The notes under the pieces are model-generated. The model saw only the letters and a list, made by a program, of their open reading frames with translations. It searched no databases and was not told the origin of the DNA. Of a stretch of 64,000 bases of DNA, positions 28,412-37,320 are shown in pieces. The position numbers and the translations under genes were made by a program. The stretch's first letter is position 1; each line of letters opens with the position of its first letter. Source of the DNA: Myxococcus fulvus (lineage in GTDB: Bacteria > Myxococcota > Myxococcia > Myxococcales > Myxococcaceae); the NCBI RefSeq assembly GCF_900111765.1, contig NZ_FOIB01000001.1, positions 1 to 64,000 on the forward strand. Reading direction: 5' to 3'.

Positions 28412-28661
28412 GCACGTGGCGGTTCGTTTGCCGCATGCGCGGCATGCCGTTGCCGTAGTGCAGGATGGCGCACGTGGCGGTTCGTTTGCCGCATGCGCGG
28501 CATGCCGTTGCCATCGAGCACGTGTGGCGCATGAGCCGGACTCATGCTCGCTCGCGCGGCAGGCCGCTGCCATCGAGCAGGTGATGGCGCGTGCGCCGGA
28601 CTCATGCTCGCTCGCGCGGCAGGCCGCTGCCGTGGAGCAGGTGATGGCGACGTGTATGGCG
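28412..28661. repeat. Four-copy 58-60 bp degenerate tandem repeat
   Basis: Two copies of a 43-bp block starting GCACGTGGCGGTTCGTTTGC (28412-28454, 28470-28512; period 58) are followed by two copies of a 60-bp unit (GCCGGACTCATGCTCGCTCG core, near 28534 and 28594). All four share a GCGGCA-GCCG-TGCC palindromic centre and a GAGCA-GTG-TGGCG tail. The array fills the gap between the SQR stop and the sigma-54 activator start, where the activator promoter should be. It is not CRISPR: there are no unique spacers. Confidence 0.8.
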
Positions 28662-28674
28662 CACGACGGTGGCT

Positions 28675-29946
28675 CTACGCCCGCCCGCGCAGCATGCCCT
28701 TCCAGTAGAGCTGTGGCAGGCCGTACTTCTTCATCCACCACATGTCCCGCCGCTCCTGCATCGTGTCGATGAGCGGGAAGCTGGGCGTGGGCTTGCCGTC
28801 GTAGTCGAACTCCGCGAGCAGCAGCTTCCCGTAGCCCGTGGTCAGCGGGCACGAGGCATACCCATCGTATCTCGCGGTGGGCGCACGGCCCGCCATGACG
28901 TCACGCAGGTTCCGCACCAGCACCGGCGCCTGCTTGCGGATGGCCGCCCCCGTGCGACTCGTGGGCAGGTCCGACGCGTCCCCGAGCGCGAAGACATTCG
29001 AGAACCCCGGGTGCTGGAGCGTGTGCTTGTCCGCGCGCACCCAGCCACTGCACGCCCCCTCGCGCGAGGTGAGCGGACTGTTCCGGATGAAGTCCGGCGC
29101 GCTCTGCGGCGGCGTGACATGGAGCAGGTCGTAGCCCAGCGTGACGCGTGTCTTCCGCCCGTCCCGCATCGTCTCGAACGTCGCCTCGCGCCGCGCTCCA
29201 TCCACCGCGACCAGGTCGTGTCCGAAGTGCGTCTGGATGCCGTAGCGCTTCACCACGTCCTCCAGCACCCGCGCGAAGGGCTGCACCCCGAAGAGGGCCT
29301 TCGCCCCCGAGCCGAACACCACCCGCGAGCGCTCCAGGATGCCCGTGCGTCGGAAGTGGTCGGCGGCCAGGTACATGATTTTCTGCGGCGCCCCCGCGCA
29401 CTTCACCGGCGTCGCCGGATGCGTGAAGAGCGCCGTGCCGCCCTGGAACGCCTGCAGCATCCGCCACGTCTTGGGCGCGAGCCTCACGTCGTAGTTGCTG
29501 CTGACGTGCTCGGTCTCCAGCGCATCACGCAGCCCCTGCACCTTGTCCCAGTCCAGCTGGATGCCCGGCGCCACCACCAGGAAGTCGTAGCCCACGCGCA
29601 GCCCGCCGCGCGTACGCACCTCCTGCCTCACCGGGTCCACCTCCTCCGCGGCGTCCTTCAGCCACTTCACGCCTCGGGGGATGAGGCTGGCCTCGTCGCG
29701 CACGGTGTCCTCGATGCGCGCCTCGCCCGCGCCCACCAACGTCCAGAGCGGCTGGTAGTAGTGGCGCTCCGAGGGCTCCAAAACCGCCACGCCCTTCTGC
29801 CCCAGCCTCGCGAGTCGCGCCGCCACGCAGATGCCCGCCGTGCCTCCGCCGATGATGAGCACCCTGTGACGCTCGCTCACGGGCGCCACGTAGGGCATGG
29901 GCGTCGTCGCCGGGTCCGTGCAGCCGCAGTCCTCGCTCGCGTCCAT
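28675..29946 (-). CDS. sqr: Sulfide:quinone oxidoreductase
   Basis: The 423-aa flavoprotein oxidises sulfide to sulfane sulfur and passes electrons to quinone at the inner membrane. The FAD-binding GGGTAG is at residues 33-38. The redox Cys are Cys183 in VKCAGAPQK and Cys366 in GYASCPLTT, the two-Cys layout of type II (mitochondrial-like) SQR. VFALGDASDLP binds flavin, and YDGYASCPLTTGYGKLLLAE is a type II signature. It has an N-terminal extension with CGC (7-9) that the core family lacks. A sigma-54 promoter lies 42 bp upstream. It feeds persulfide to the downstream dioxygenase and rhodanese. Confidence 0.95.
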   Translation of the reverse strand: MDASEDCGCTDPATTPMPYVAPVSERHRVLIIGGGTAGICVAARLARLGQKGVAVLEPSERHYYQPLWTLVGAGEARIEDTVRDEASLIPRGVKWLKDAAEEVDPVRQEVRTRGGLRVGYDFLVVAPGIQLDWDKVQGLRDALETEHVSSNYDVRLAPKTWRMLQAFQGGTALFTHPATPVKCAGAPQKIMYLAADHFRRTGILERSRVVFGSGAKALFGVQPFARVLEDVVKRYGIQTHFGHDLVAVDGARREATFETMRDGRKTRVTLGYDLLHVTPPQSAPDFIRNSPLTSREGACSGWVRADKHTLQHPGFSNVFALGDASDLPTSRTGAAIRKQAPVLVRNLRDVMAGRAPTARYDGYASCPLTTGYGKLLLAEFDYDGKPTPSFPLIDTMQERRDMWWMKKYGLPQLYWKGMLRGRA

Positions 29947-29987
29947 CGTGCTCGCTCCCTGCCAGGGTGAAGTCGGCAGGGGGCCTT

Positions 29988-30003
29988 AGCAGGGCGCATG
30001 CCA
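29988..30003 (-). promoter_or_regulatory. Sigma-54 promoter of SQR gene
   Basis: The minus strand reads TGGCATG-CGCC-CTGCT, with the same -24 box as the dioxygenase promoter and one mismatch at -12. The predicted start is near 29978 and the leader about 32 bases. Confidence 0.75.
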
Positions 30004-30049
30004 CCATCGTCCCCGAGTGCGGCCCCCATGTGCGCTGGCGCGCGGCGGT

Positions 30050-30075
30050 GTTTCACGCCGTTTCAGGGCGTTTCA
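30050..30075. promoter_or_regulatory. Three GTTTCA repeats phased at 10 bp
   Basis: GTTTCA occurs at 30050-30055, 30060-30065 and 30070-30075, exactly one helical turn apart. The centre is about 60 bp upstream of the SQR -24 element. The dioxygenase operon has the same hexamer at a similar distance, so this is a likely binding site of the sigma-54 activator. Confidence 0.65.
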
Positions 30076-30080
30076 TGCAA

Positions 30081-30134
30081 CACGGCCCGGAGGAGCGAGC
30101 GTCCTGGTGAGGACGTCCGCTCGACCGGGCCGTG
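30081..30134 (-). terminator. Long GC hairpin after AsmA-like gene
   Basis: CACGGCCCGG (30081-30090) pairs with CCGGGCCGTG (30125-30134). Inside, GAGCG/CGCTC and GTCCT/AGGAC pair further. It begins 32 bp after the AsmA stop. No T-tract follows, so termination is inferred from position. Confidence 0.55.
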
Positions 30135-30165
30135 GGGGCTCCCGTCGTTGCGTGCGCTCGGAGCG

Positions 30166-32883
30166 CTACTTCCCGAAGATGCCGCGCAGGCGCTTCTTGG
30201 CTTCCTCTTCCGCGCGCTTCTTCGCCTCGGCCTCCAGGCGCTTCTTCTCCTCCTCGGCCTTGGCCTCCAGCTCCTTGCGCTTCGCCTCCGCGTCGGCGCG
30301 CAGCTTCTCCTCGCCGCCCTCGATGGCCTGCTGCACCTGCTGGCCGCGCTCACCGCCGATGAGGTTGCCCGCGAGCGAGGACGCCGCCAGCTTCGCCAAC
30401 GTCGTCACCGCCGGCTTCACGTCCACGCCCGTCACCTCGGGCTTCCACGCCGGGCCCGTCAACTTCAGGCCCACCGGGATGTCCGACGGCGGCGTCACCT
30501 TGCCCAACGTCAGCGTCTTCACCGTCGACGGCGTCAGCGCCACCGCGCCCGTGAGGTCCAGCGTGCCGTCCAGCTTGATGCCACCGTCGAAGCTCATCGC
30601 CGCCTCCGGCCGCGTCCACGTAATCGGCTTGGACAACTGCGCGACGCCGTTCTTGATCTGCACGCCGAAGGGCAGGTTCTCGCTGAGCGACGTCACCTCG
30701 TTGCTCTTGAGCGCCTTGGAGGCGAAGGGGAGCGCCTTGGCGAGCGGCTCGGAGACGGACGACACCAGGTCCTTGCCCAACAGCGTGCCGCCCAGGATGT
30801 TGCCGCTGATGCCGCCCAGGAGGGTCTCCTTGAGCTTCTCCGGCGTGTAGCCGATGCCCTTCACGTCCACGTTCCCGTTGAACGTGCCCGTCATCACCTT
30901 GCGCGGCGTGGCCTGCGCGATGGCGTCCGCCATCTGCACACCCTCCACCTTCACCTTCGCCTCGAAGGGGCGCTGCGGCGCCGCGGGGCCCAGGCGGATG
31001 CTCGTCCCGTCCGCGACCACCTTCCCGCCGAAGACGCCCGAGGAGAACTTCTCCACGGAGATGAGGTCGTCCGTCATCTTCACCACGCCGGTGACGTTGG
31101 TCAGGTCCATCTGCGTGTAGCGCAGCGTGCCCACCGCGAAGCGGATGTCACCCCGGTAGCCGTTGAAGCGCCCGGGGTCCTCGGGGGGGAGCTCCGCCGA
31201 CTCGGGCGTGGGCACCGTGCCGCCGTTGCGCGCCGCCAGCTCCTGCTCGTCGAACAGCAGCGCGTCCGCGTCCAGCTTGTTCGCCTTCACGTCCGCGGAG
31301 AACGTCGTCGTCTGCTTCTTTCCCGTGCCCGCCAGCGCGAACGACGCGCTGCCCGTCACCGTGTCCTGGAGGATGTTCGCCGTCATCTTGGGCACGTCCA
31401 CCTTCATGCCCACGCCGCCCTTGCCGGGCGCGTACGTGCCCGCCGCGGACAGCTCCATGCGCTGGCCCGGGGCCTTGTCCACCAGCAGGCCCGGCCGCAG
31501 GTCCACGCCGGACAGGTCCGTCTTCGCGTCGAACTTCAGCGCGCCGCCGCTCGCCGCCGCGCCCGTGAGGCTCGCGGTGAGCTTCATGGCACCGCCCGCG
31601 TCCTTGGTGAGCTGCGCGGGCACCCGCAGGCGCACCGGCGTCAGGTCCACCGACACGTTGATGGCCTGCGCGGCCTGCGTCCCGCTGGCGCGCACGTCCA
31701 GGCCGATGGGGCCCGCAATCATCCCCTGCAGCTGCTTCTTCAGCGGCGGGTAGTACTCGGCGAGCACGGCCGGGTCCAGGTTGCGCCCCACCAGCTCGAA
31801 GCCCTCCACCGACGGCGTGTCCGACAGCATGCCCTTCACGCGGCCCTTGCCGGTGATGTTCGCCGGGCCCAGGTCCAGCTTCAGCTTGTCGAGCGACAGG
31901 TCACCCGTGGCCAGGTCGCCCGCGACGTCCGTGTCGAGCACCACGTCCAGCGCCTTGCCACCCTCGGCGCCCGCGAAGCGCATGCCCAGCGCGGAGATGG
32001 CGCCGACCAGCCGCGTGGGGCCCTTGCCACCGGGCACCGCGCCGCCGAGCTCCGCCTTCCAGTCCGCGTCCAGCGTGCCCGCCTGCAGGCCCACGTCGGG
32101 CGGCAGGAAGGGACCCAGCGGGGACAGGTCAATCTTCTCCGCCTTGAGCGTCACGCGCTCCGGCGTGGGAATCAGCGTGGGCGGCAGCGGGGCCGCGTGC
32201 AGCGAGAGCTTCAGGTTCTGCTTCTCCGCGAGCACCGCCGCGGCCAGGTCCACCACCAGCGGCTTGCCGGCGCGCAGGTCCTTCACCTCGACGTCCAGGT
32301 CCTTCACCGCCAGCTCGCGCGCGGCCTGTCCCCCGGCGCGGTCGACGAAGCGGATGGTGCCGTCGGTGAGCGCCGCGCGCTCCACGTGCACGCCGGACAG
32401 GTCCGTGGGCTTCGACTCCTCCTCGGGCTTCTCCTCCTCGGGAGGGGACTGTTCCTCCAGGCGCTTGAGCAGGCGCTGCACGTTGGTGGTGCCGTCGGCC
32501 AGTCGCACCACGTTGACGGTGAGGCCGGACACCTCGGCGTTCTTCACCTGGATGTCCTTGCCGCTCGAGGAGAGCAGCGGGCCCACGGCCACGCTGACGT
32601 CCACCTTGGCGAGCGTCGCGAGCGGCAGGTCCTCGCCCTCCGCGGCGCCGATGGAGACGTCCTCCACCACCGCGCCCACGCTGGGGAAGAGCTGGGTGGA
32701 GATGTCGCCGATTTGAATCGGGCGGCCCAGCTTCTGCGAATAGGTGGCGGCCTGCTCCTGGGCCGTCTTCAGCAGGATGGCGTCGAGCCGCCAGAGCACC
32801 ACGAGCACGGCGACGACGAGGAGCGCGAAGACTCCCCCGAGCACGTACGGCCAGCGGCGCTTCTTCTTCACGACGTCGGACAT
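30166..32883 (-). CDS. AsmA-family inner-membrane protein
   Basis: The 905-aa protein has an N-terminal anchor (RRWPYVLGGVFALLVVAVLV, about 10-30) and a long repetitive beta-strand periplasmic region. The N-terminal AsmA pattern is clear (LGRPIQIGDISTQLFPSVGA, VEDVSIGAAEGEDLPLATLA), and the C-terminal AsmA_2-like region includes GTFNGNVDVKGIGYTP. The last 50 residues are a charged coiled coil (EAKRKELEAKAEEEKKRLEA) that ordinary AsmA proteins lack. The family bridges the envelope and moves or shields lipids. It is a single gene on the minus strand. Confidence 0.9.
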   Translation of the reverse strand: MSDVVKKKRRWPYVLGGVFALLVVAVLVVLWRLDAILLKTAQEQAATYSQKLGRPIQIGDISTQLFPSVGAVVEDVSIGAAEGEDLPLATLAKVDVSVAVGPLLSSSGKDIQVKNAEVSGLTVNVVRLADGTTNVQRLLKRLEEQSPPEEEKPEEESKPTDLSGVHVERAALTDGTIRFVDRAGGQAARELAVKDLDVEVKDLRAGKPLVVDLAAAVLAEKQNLKLSLHAAPLPPTLIPTPERVTLKAEKIDLSPLGPFLPPDVGLQAGTLDADWKAELGGAVPGGKGPTRLVGAISALGMRFAGAEGGKALDVVLDTDVAGDLATGDLSLDKLKLDLGPANITGKGRVKGMLSDTPSVEGFELVGRNLDPAVLAEYYPPLKKQLQGMIAGPIGLDVRASGTQAAQAINVSVDLTPVRLRVPAQLTKDAGGAMKLTASLTGAAASGGALKFDAKTDLSGVDLRPGLLVDKAPGQRMELSAAGTYAPGKGGVGMKVDVPKMTANILQDTVTGSASFALAGTGKKQTTTFSADVKANKLDADALLFDEQELAARNGGTVPTPESAELPPEDPGRFNGYRGDIRFAVGTLRYTQMDLTNVTGVVKMTDDLISVEKFSSGVFGGKVVADGTSIRLGPAAPQRPFEAKVKVEGVQMADAIAQATPRKVMTGTFNGNVDVKGIGYTPEKLKETLLGGISGNILGGTLLGKDLVSSVSEPLAKALPFASKALKSNEVTSLSENLPFGVQIKNGVAQLSKPITWTRPEAAMSFDGGIKLDGTLDLTGAVALTPSTVKTLTLGKVTPPSDIPVGLKLTGPAWKPEVTGVDVKPAVTTLAKLAASSLAGNLIGGERGQQVQQAIEGGEEKLRADAEAKRKELEAKAEEEKKRLEAEAKKRAEEEAKKRLRGIFGK

Positions 32884-33404
32884 CGCTTGGTTCCTCCTCA
32901 GGTGAGCGGCCCCGGGTCTCGGCTCGGCGCGGAGCCTGGGCTCACGTCGGGACGCTTAGCCCAGCCCGGGGCGTGCCGCACGCGTCTGGCGCGGCCCACG
33001 TATCGGGGTGGCTCGGCGCGGGGCCTCATCTCATCCCGGGACGGTGGAGGGGGGCTGGAAATGCACGCCGCCAGGGCGCGGGGCCTGTCCGGTCGTCCCG
33101 GGGCCGAGAGCGGAGGCGCCAGCCGGCCCTCTGGCGCCTCCTTGCCACCCGACACGCTCCAGGTATCCACGGGCGCGCCGCGAGGGAAGGGGGTGCCTCC
33201 GCTTTCGAGGTGGGCAGAGGTGTTACCGCGAGGACGCCTCCCTGGAGGTGGAGCGCGTCGAGGCAGGCGCGGGGCGCTCGCGGACGGTGCGAACGCTCGG
33301 CTCGCGGGCCGGGCCCGCGTTGTGCCCGCCTCCATGGAAGCCCAGCTTCGACGAAGAGCGGCGGGGGGGGCGGGGGCGGGGCGCATGGCACGGAGGTGAC
33401 GCAC
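32884..33404. other. 521-bp divergent gap with a strong hairpin and a G-run
   Basis: There is no credible gene; the open frames are Arg/Gly/Pro shadow. GGAGGCGCCAG (33112-33122) pairs perfectly with CTGGCGCCTCC (33131-33141) although no known gene ends there. A G-rich tract (about 33363-33381, runs of eight, five and four G) lies about 25 bp before the DUF2254 start and could form a quadruplex. Promoters for both flanking genes must lie here, but I see no clear boxes. Confidence 0.5.
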
Positions 33405-34808
33405 ATGGGGGGCGCACAGGCGTTTGCGCGGGCGGAGGCGCGGCTGGGGCGTGGGATGCGGGCCCGGCCGCGAGAGGCCTTGCCCCTTCGCGGGCGGGTG
33501 CGTCACCAGTCCTGGATTCCGCCCGTCGTGGGAGCCGCTCTCGGCGCTGGTCTGGGCGTGCTCCTGGTGGAGCCCTCCCCGGCCCTGCCCCACCTGCTGA
33601 CGGGCGCGGCCTGGCAGGCCACGGCCGCCGAGGCGCGCGGCATGCTCTCGGCGGTGCTGGGCATCGCGCTGACCTCGCTGAGCATCGTGCTGTCCTTGTC
33701 GATGCTCGTGGTGCAGAACGCCGCGGGGCAGTATTCGCCGCGTCTGTTGCGTCTGTATCTGCATGGCACGGGCGTCCGCGTGGTCATCCCGGTGTTCGTG
33801 GCCACGAGCGTCTTCTGTCTCGTGGCGGCGCACGAGTTCGGGTTCGTCTCGGGGCAGGAGCGCATGCCGCGACCGGCGCTCGCCCTGGCCATGCTGCTGC
33901 TCATCGTCTGCGAGGGGGCGCTCGTCTTCCAGGTGCTCCAGACCTTCCAGCTCATGCGCGTGGAGAACCTGGTCCGGCGGGTGCGTCAGGAGACGCTGAC
34001 GGTCGCGCGTGAGCTCGAGCGGTTCCGCGAGGGAGACCTGGAGGCGCCACCTCCCGCGCGTGTTCGCGCGGCGGTGGCGATGCCGCTGCGCAGCCCTGGC
34101 GACGGCTTCATCGCCGCCGTCGATGCGAAGGCCTTGTTGGAGGTGGCGACGACGAAGCGCTGGGTCATCCATCTGGAGCGCGCCATCGGCGAGCCGGTGA
34201 TTCGAGGTGAGCAGGTGGGCCAGGTCGAGGTGGAGCCTGCCCGAGGGGCTCCCTCGCGGCGGGAGCTGGTGGAGGCGGTGGGCCGCGCCATCCGCCTGGA
34301 CCACTGGCGGGACGAGGACCGGGACATCGCCCTGGGCGTGCGGCAGCTGGTGGACGTGGCCCTCAAGGCCTTGTCCCCTGGCGTCAATGACCCGTACACC
34401 GCCGTCGAGGCGCTGGACCAGCTCACGTTCCTCTTGTGCGAGCTGAGCCCGATGCGCCTGGGGCCCCGGGTGCTGGCGGACGACGCCGGGACGCCGCGCG
34501 TGTTCCTGCACGGCCCCACGTTGCGTGACTACCTGGCGTCGGTCGCGGATCCGCTCCTGCGTTATGGCGCCTCGGAGCCCGCCGTGGCGCTGCGGCTCAT
34601 GCGCCTGGCCGCGGCCGTGGGGCAGCGCGCGCGGGACGCGGAGGACCGGTCCGCGGCGCGTGAGCTGCTGGGCTCCATCCCGACCGTCGCCCAGCGGGCG
34701 GCGGGACAGGGCGTGGGGGTGAGTCCGCTCCTTCAGCGTCACGCCGAGGCGCTGGAGCGTGCGCTCGACGGAGGGCCCATGCCACCGCTTCCGGCCATCG
34801 GTTTCTGA
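33405..34808 (+). CDS. DUF2254 membrane protein
   Basis: The 467-aa protein has four membrane segments in its N-terminal half (about 38-55, 78-100, 118-140, 150-170) and a soluble C-terminal half with ALSPGVNDPYTAVEALDQLT, the DUF2254 signature. TSLSIVLSLSMLVVQNAAGQ and YSPRLLR are also family traits. The function is unknown. ATG 33405 follows GGAGGT. The MgtC-like gene starts 22 bp after it in the same direction, suggesting one operon of envelope proteins. Confidence 0.92.
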   Translation: MGGAQAFARAEARLGRGMRARPREALPLRGRVRHQSWIPPVVGAALGAGLGVLLVEPSPALPHLLTGAAWQATAAEARGMLSAVLGIALTSLSIVLSLSMLVVQNAAGQYSPRLLRLYLHGTGVRVVIPVFVATSVFCLVAAHEFGFVSGQERMPRPALALAMLLLIVCEGALVFQVLQTFQLMRVENLVRRVRQETLTVARELERFREGDLEAPPPARVRAAVAMPLRSPGDGFIAAVDAKALLEVATTKRWVIHLERAIGEPVIRGEQVGQVEVEPARGAPSRRELVEAVGRAIRLDHWRDEDRDIALGVRQLVDVALKALSPGVNDPYTAVEALDQLTFLLCELSPMRLGPRVLADDAGTPRVFLHGPTLRDYLASVADPLLRYGASEPAVALRLMRLAAAVGQRARDAEDRSAARELLGSIPTVAQRAAGQGVGVSPLLQRHAEALERALDGGPMPPLPAIGF

Positions 34809-34830
34809 GCGGGCGCGTGAGGAGGCAGGG

Positions 34831-35301
34831 ATGGCGGCCGAGTTCGGGAGTGGAGAGATTCTGGTCCGGCTGCTCGTGGCCGGGGGGGCCGGCATCGTCC
34901 TGGGGCTTCCGTACCGCAAGCGGCCGGGCGGGGTCCGGACGCACTACCTGGTGACGTTGGGCGCCGCCCTCTTCTGCACCTCCGGGGCGAACCTGATGGC
35001 GACCCCCGGGGAGGCGCTGCGCATCATCCAGGGCGTGGCCTCCGGCATCGGGTTCGTGGGCGCGGCGAGCGTGCTCAAGCGGGGGAGCGCCATCTTCGGC
35101 ATCACGACGGCCGCCTCCATCTGGATTGCCGCGGCGGTGGGCTGTGAGGCCGCGCTGGGCAACCCGTTGCTCGCCGCTTGCGTGGCGCCCGCCATCTCCC
35201 TGACGAGCTGGTTGGTGGGGCTGCTGGAGATCCGCGTCTTCCACCGCCGCAGAATCATGCGCGAGCTGCGGGGCGAGCAGAAGGAGTCCCCACCGCGCTG
35301 A
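34831..35301 (+). CDS. MgtC/SapB-family membrane protein
   Basis: The 156-aa polytopic protein has LLVAGGAGIVLGLPYRKRPG, GVRTHYLVTLGAALF, QGVASGIGFVGAASVLKRG and ITTAASIWIAAAVG, the MgtC signature series. Family members help survival at low Mg2+ and regulate ATP synthase or transporters. It has only the membrane part and lacks the C-terminal ACT-like domain of MgtC. ATG 34831 follows GGAGG. Its stop is 7 bp from the stop of the convergent SulP gene. Confidence 0.93.
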   Translation: MAAEFGSGEILVRLLVAGGAGIVLGLPYRKRPGGVRTHYLVTLGAALFCTSGANLMATPGEALRIIQGVASGIGFVGAASVLKRGSAIFGITTAASIWIAAAVGCEAALGNPLLAACVAPAISLTSWLVGLLEIRVFHRRRIMRELRGEQKESPPR

Positions 35302-35308
35302 CTCCCCA

Positions 35309-37168
35309 TCACTCCAGCGGCTCGTGGGTCGTATCGAGCCGCGCGAGGGTGCGACGCAGCTCCTCCAGCCGTCGGCGCTCCGCCTCGTCCTCCGAGGAGT
35401 CGCGTGCCTCGTCGACGAGCTCACCCAGGCGGTGCAGGCCATCGCGGATGAGGGCCCACTCCTCCTTCGAATGGTCGGCCCTGCGGGTGAGGTACTCGAT
35501 GACGCCATTGAGTGTCTGGGGCTGGAGGTCTTTGGCGCCCAGGCGGTCCGTCACCCCGGTCCTGTCCAGCAGGGCGCGGGTGGGCGTGAGCACCCGGGAC
35601 AACATCAGCGTGATGTCGCGCTGGTCGAGCGACTCCTTCAGCTCGCCGAGCATGTCCGCGCCGGGCACGTCCAGGTCCGCCGTCACCTCCAGGTCCAGCA
35701 GCACGGTGTGCACGGGCGCGCTCGACTGGTCCACGTGCGCGATGACGGCGTCGCGCAGCGCGGTGGCGTTGGCGAAGAAGATGCCCTCGTTCGGCCGGAG
35801 TATCAGCAGGCCGGGGACGCGGACAGGCGCGGGGTTGCGACGGACGTCCGCGAAGTCGAGGGTGCCCGGGACGCGGCCCAGTTCGCTCAGCCGGGGCTGG
35901 CTCGCCCGCCACACGAGGAAGGCCACCGAGAGCCCCACCGACACCAGCAACCCGGGGAGCACGTCGAGCACGAGGACGCTCAGCAGCGCGCCCATGGCCA
36001 AGAGGAAGTCGGTGCGGCGCAGCGTGAAGAGGCGGCGCATCTCCTTCACGTTCATCATCCCCGCGGTGGCCAGGACCACGATGGCGGCCAGGGTGGCCTC
36101 CGGCAGCGTGCGGAACAGGGGCGTGAAGAAGAGCGCCACCAGCGCGAGCAGCGCCGCGGCGAGCAGGCTGGGCATCTGCGTCCGGGCCCCGGCCGCGTCG
36201 TTGGCCGCGGACTTCGAGAGGCTGCAGCCCACCGACAGCCCGCGGAAGAGCCCGGCGCCCAGGTTCGCTGCGCCCAGGCCGATGAGCTCCTGGTTCGCGT
36301 CCACCTCGTAGCGGTGCTTCGACGCGAGCACGCGCGCGGGGCCGATGGCCTCCGCGAAGGTGACCAGCGCGATGCCGCATGCGCCCGGCAACAGGCCCAG
36401 GAGGTCCTTCAAGCCGACGTCGGGAATCGCCGGGCCGGAGAGGCCCGAGGGGATGTTGCCCACCACCTTCACGCCGTGACCCTGGAGCCCCAGCAGGCCG
36501 ATGCACGCGGTGCCCAGCACGAGCACCACGAGGGACGCGGGCAGCTTCGGCACCCAGCGGCCCAGCGCCAGCAGGAGGCCGAGGCTCGCGACGCCCACGA
36601 CGAGCGTGAGCGGGTGCGTCTGCGGCAGGTGGGTGACGAGGTGCCAGAGCCGCTCGAAGAAGTTGCCGCCTCCGGCCTCGAGGCCGAGCAGCTTGGGCAC
36701 CTGCTTGATGGCGATGACGAGCGCGAGCCCGAAGACGAAGCCCGTGAGGAGTGACTCGGAGAAGAACTGGGCGATGCGGCCGAGCTTGAGCACTCCGGCC
36801 AGGATGGAGATGACTCCGGCGAGCATCGCGAGCGCCGCCGTCAGCGCGATGAAGCGCGCGGTGCCGGTCTGCGCGAGGCTCGCCACCGTGGACGCGGAGA
36901 GCACCGCCACCGTGGCGGAGATGGCGACGACGAGCTGACGTGACGTGCCCAGCAGCGCATAGAGCACCAGCGCCACCGGGCCCGCGTAGAAGGCGGCTTG
37001 CGGTGGGACGCCCGCCAGCTCCGCGTAGGCCATGGCCTCCGGTATCTGCAGCGCGGTGATGGTGAGGGCCGCCACCAGGTCGCGCTTGAGCGAGCTGGGA
37101 CGCCACGCGGGGAGCCAGGAGAGGAAGGGCAGGAAGCGGGACGTCTGTCGCTGCGCATGCTCGCTCAC
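35309..37168 (-). CDS. SulP-family anion transporter with STAS domain
   Basis: The 619-aa protein has a membrane domain (about 20-425) with ALTITALQIPEAMAYAELAG, PPQAAFYAGPVALVLYALLG, TSRQLVVA and GLFRGLSVGCSLSKSAAND, all SulP hallmarks, and a C-terminal STAS domain (about 445-560, NEGIFFANATALRDAV, VLLDLEVTADLDVPGADML). Substrates in the family include sulfate and bicarbonate. It is not in the sulfide cluster and its substrate cannot be told from sequence. The last 60 residues are a charged helical tail. Confidence 0.95.
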   Translation of the reverse strand: MSEHAQRQTSRFLPFLSWLPAWRPSSLKRDLVAALTITALQIPEAMAYAELAGVPPQAAFYAGPVALVLYALLGTSRQLVVAISATVAVLSASTVASLAQTGTARFIALTAALAMLAGVISILAGVLKLGRIAQFFSESLLTGFVFGLALVIAIKQVPKLLGLEAGGGNFFERLWHLVTHLPQTHPLTLVVGVASLGLLLALGRWVPKLPASLVVLVLGTACIGLLGLQGHGVKVVGNIPSGLSGPAIPDVGLKDLLGLLPGACGIALVTFAEAIGPARVLASKHRYEVDANQELIGLGAANLGAGLFRGLSVGCSLSKSAANDAAGARTQMPSLLAAALLALVALFFTPLFRTLPEATLAAIVVLATAGMMNVKEMRRLFTLRRTDFLLAMGALLSVLVLDVLPGLLVSVGLSVAFLVWRASQPRLSELGRVPGTLDFADVRRNPAPVRVPGLLILRPNEGIFFANATALRDAVIAHVDQSSAPVHTVLLDLEVTADLDVPGADMLGELKESLDQRDITLMLSRVLTPTRALLDRTGVTDRLGAKDLQPQTLNGVIEYLTRRADHSKEEWALIRDGLHRLGELVDEARDSSEDEAERRRLEELRRTLARLDTTHEPLE

Positions 37169-37320
37169 TCGGGCCCCTCCGGTGGGTACATCCCTGGACG
37201 GTGGAGGGCACGCGGCGCGCGGTCATCGTCTCGTGGGACGAGGTGAGGGGCTCGGCGCCAGCGCGTCCGAGCGCTCCTCTCGCCATGAGGCCAGGCAAGC
37301 CGGGATGGCTCCTGTCACCC

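Noticed and set aside
28412..28661. CRISPR-like repeat array
   Set aside because: Units are contiguous and degenerate with no unique spacers, and no cas genes are present.
30017..33399. Very long plus-strand frame opposite the AsmA-like gene
   Set aside because: It is a shadow frame rich in Arg, His and Leu. The minus strand has a coherent AsmA protein with anchor and conserved repeats.
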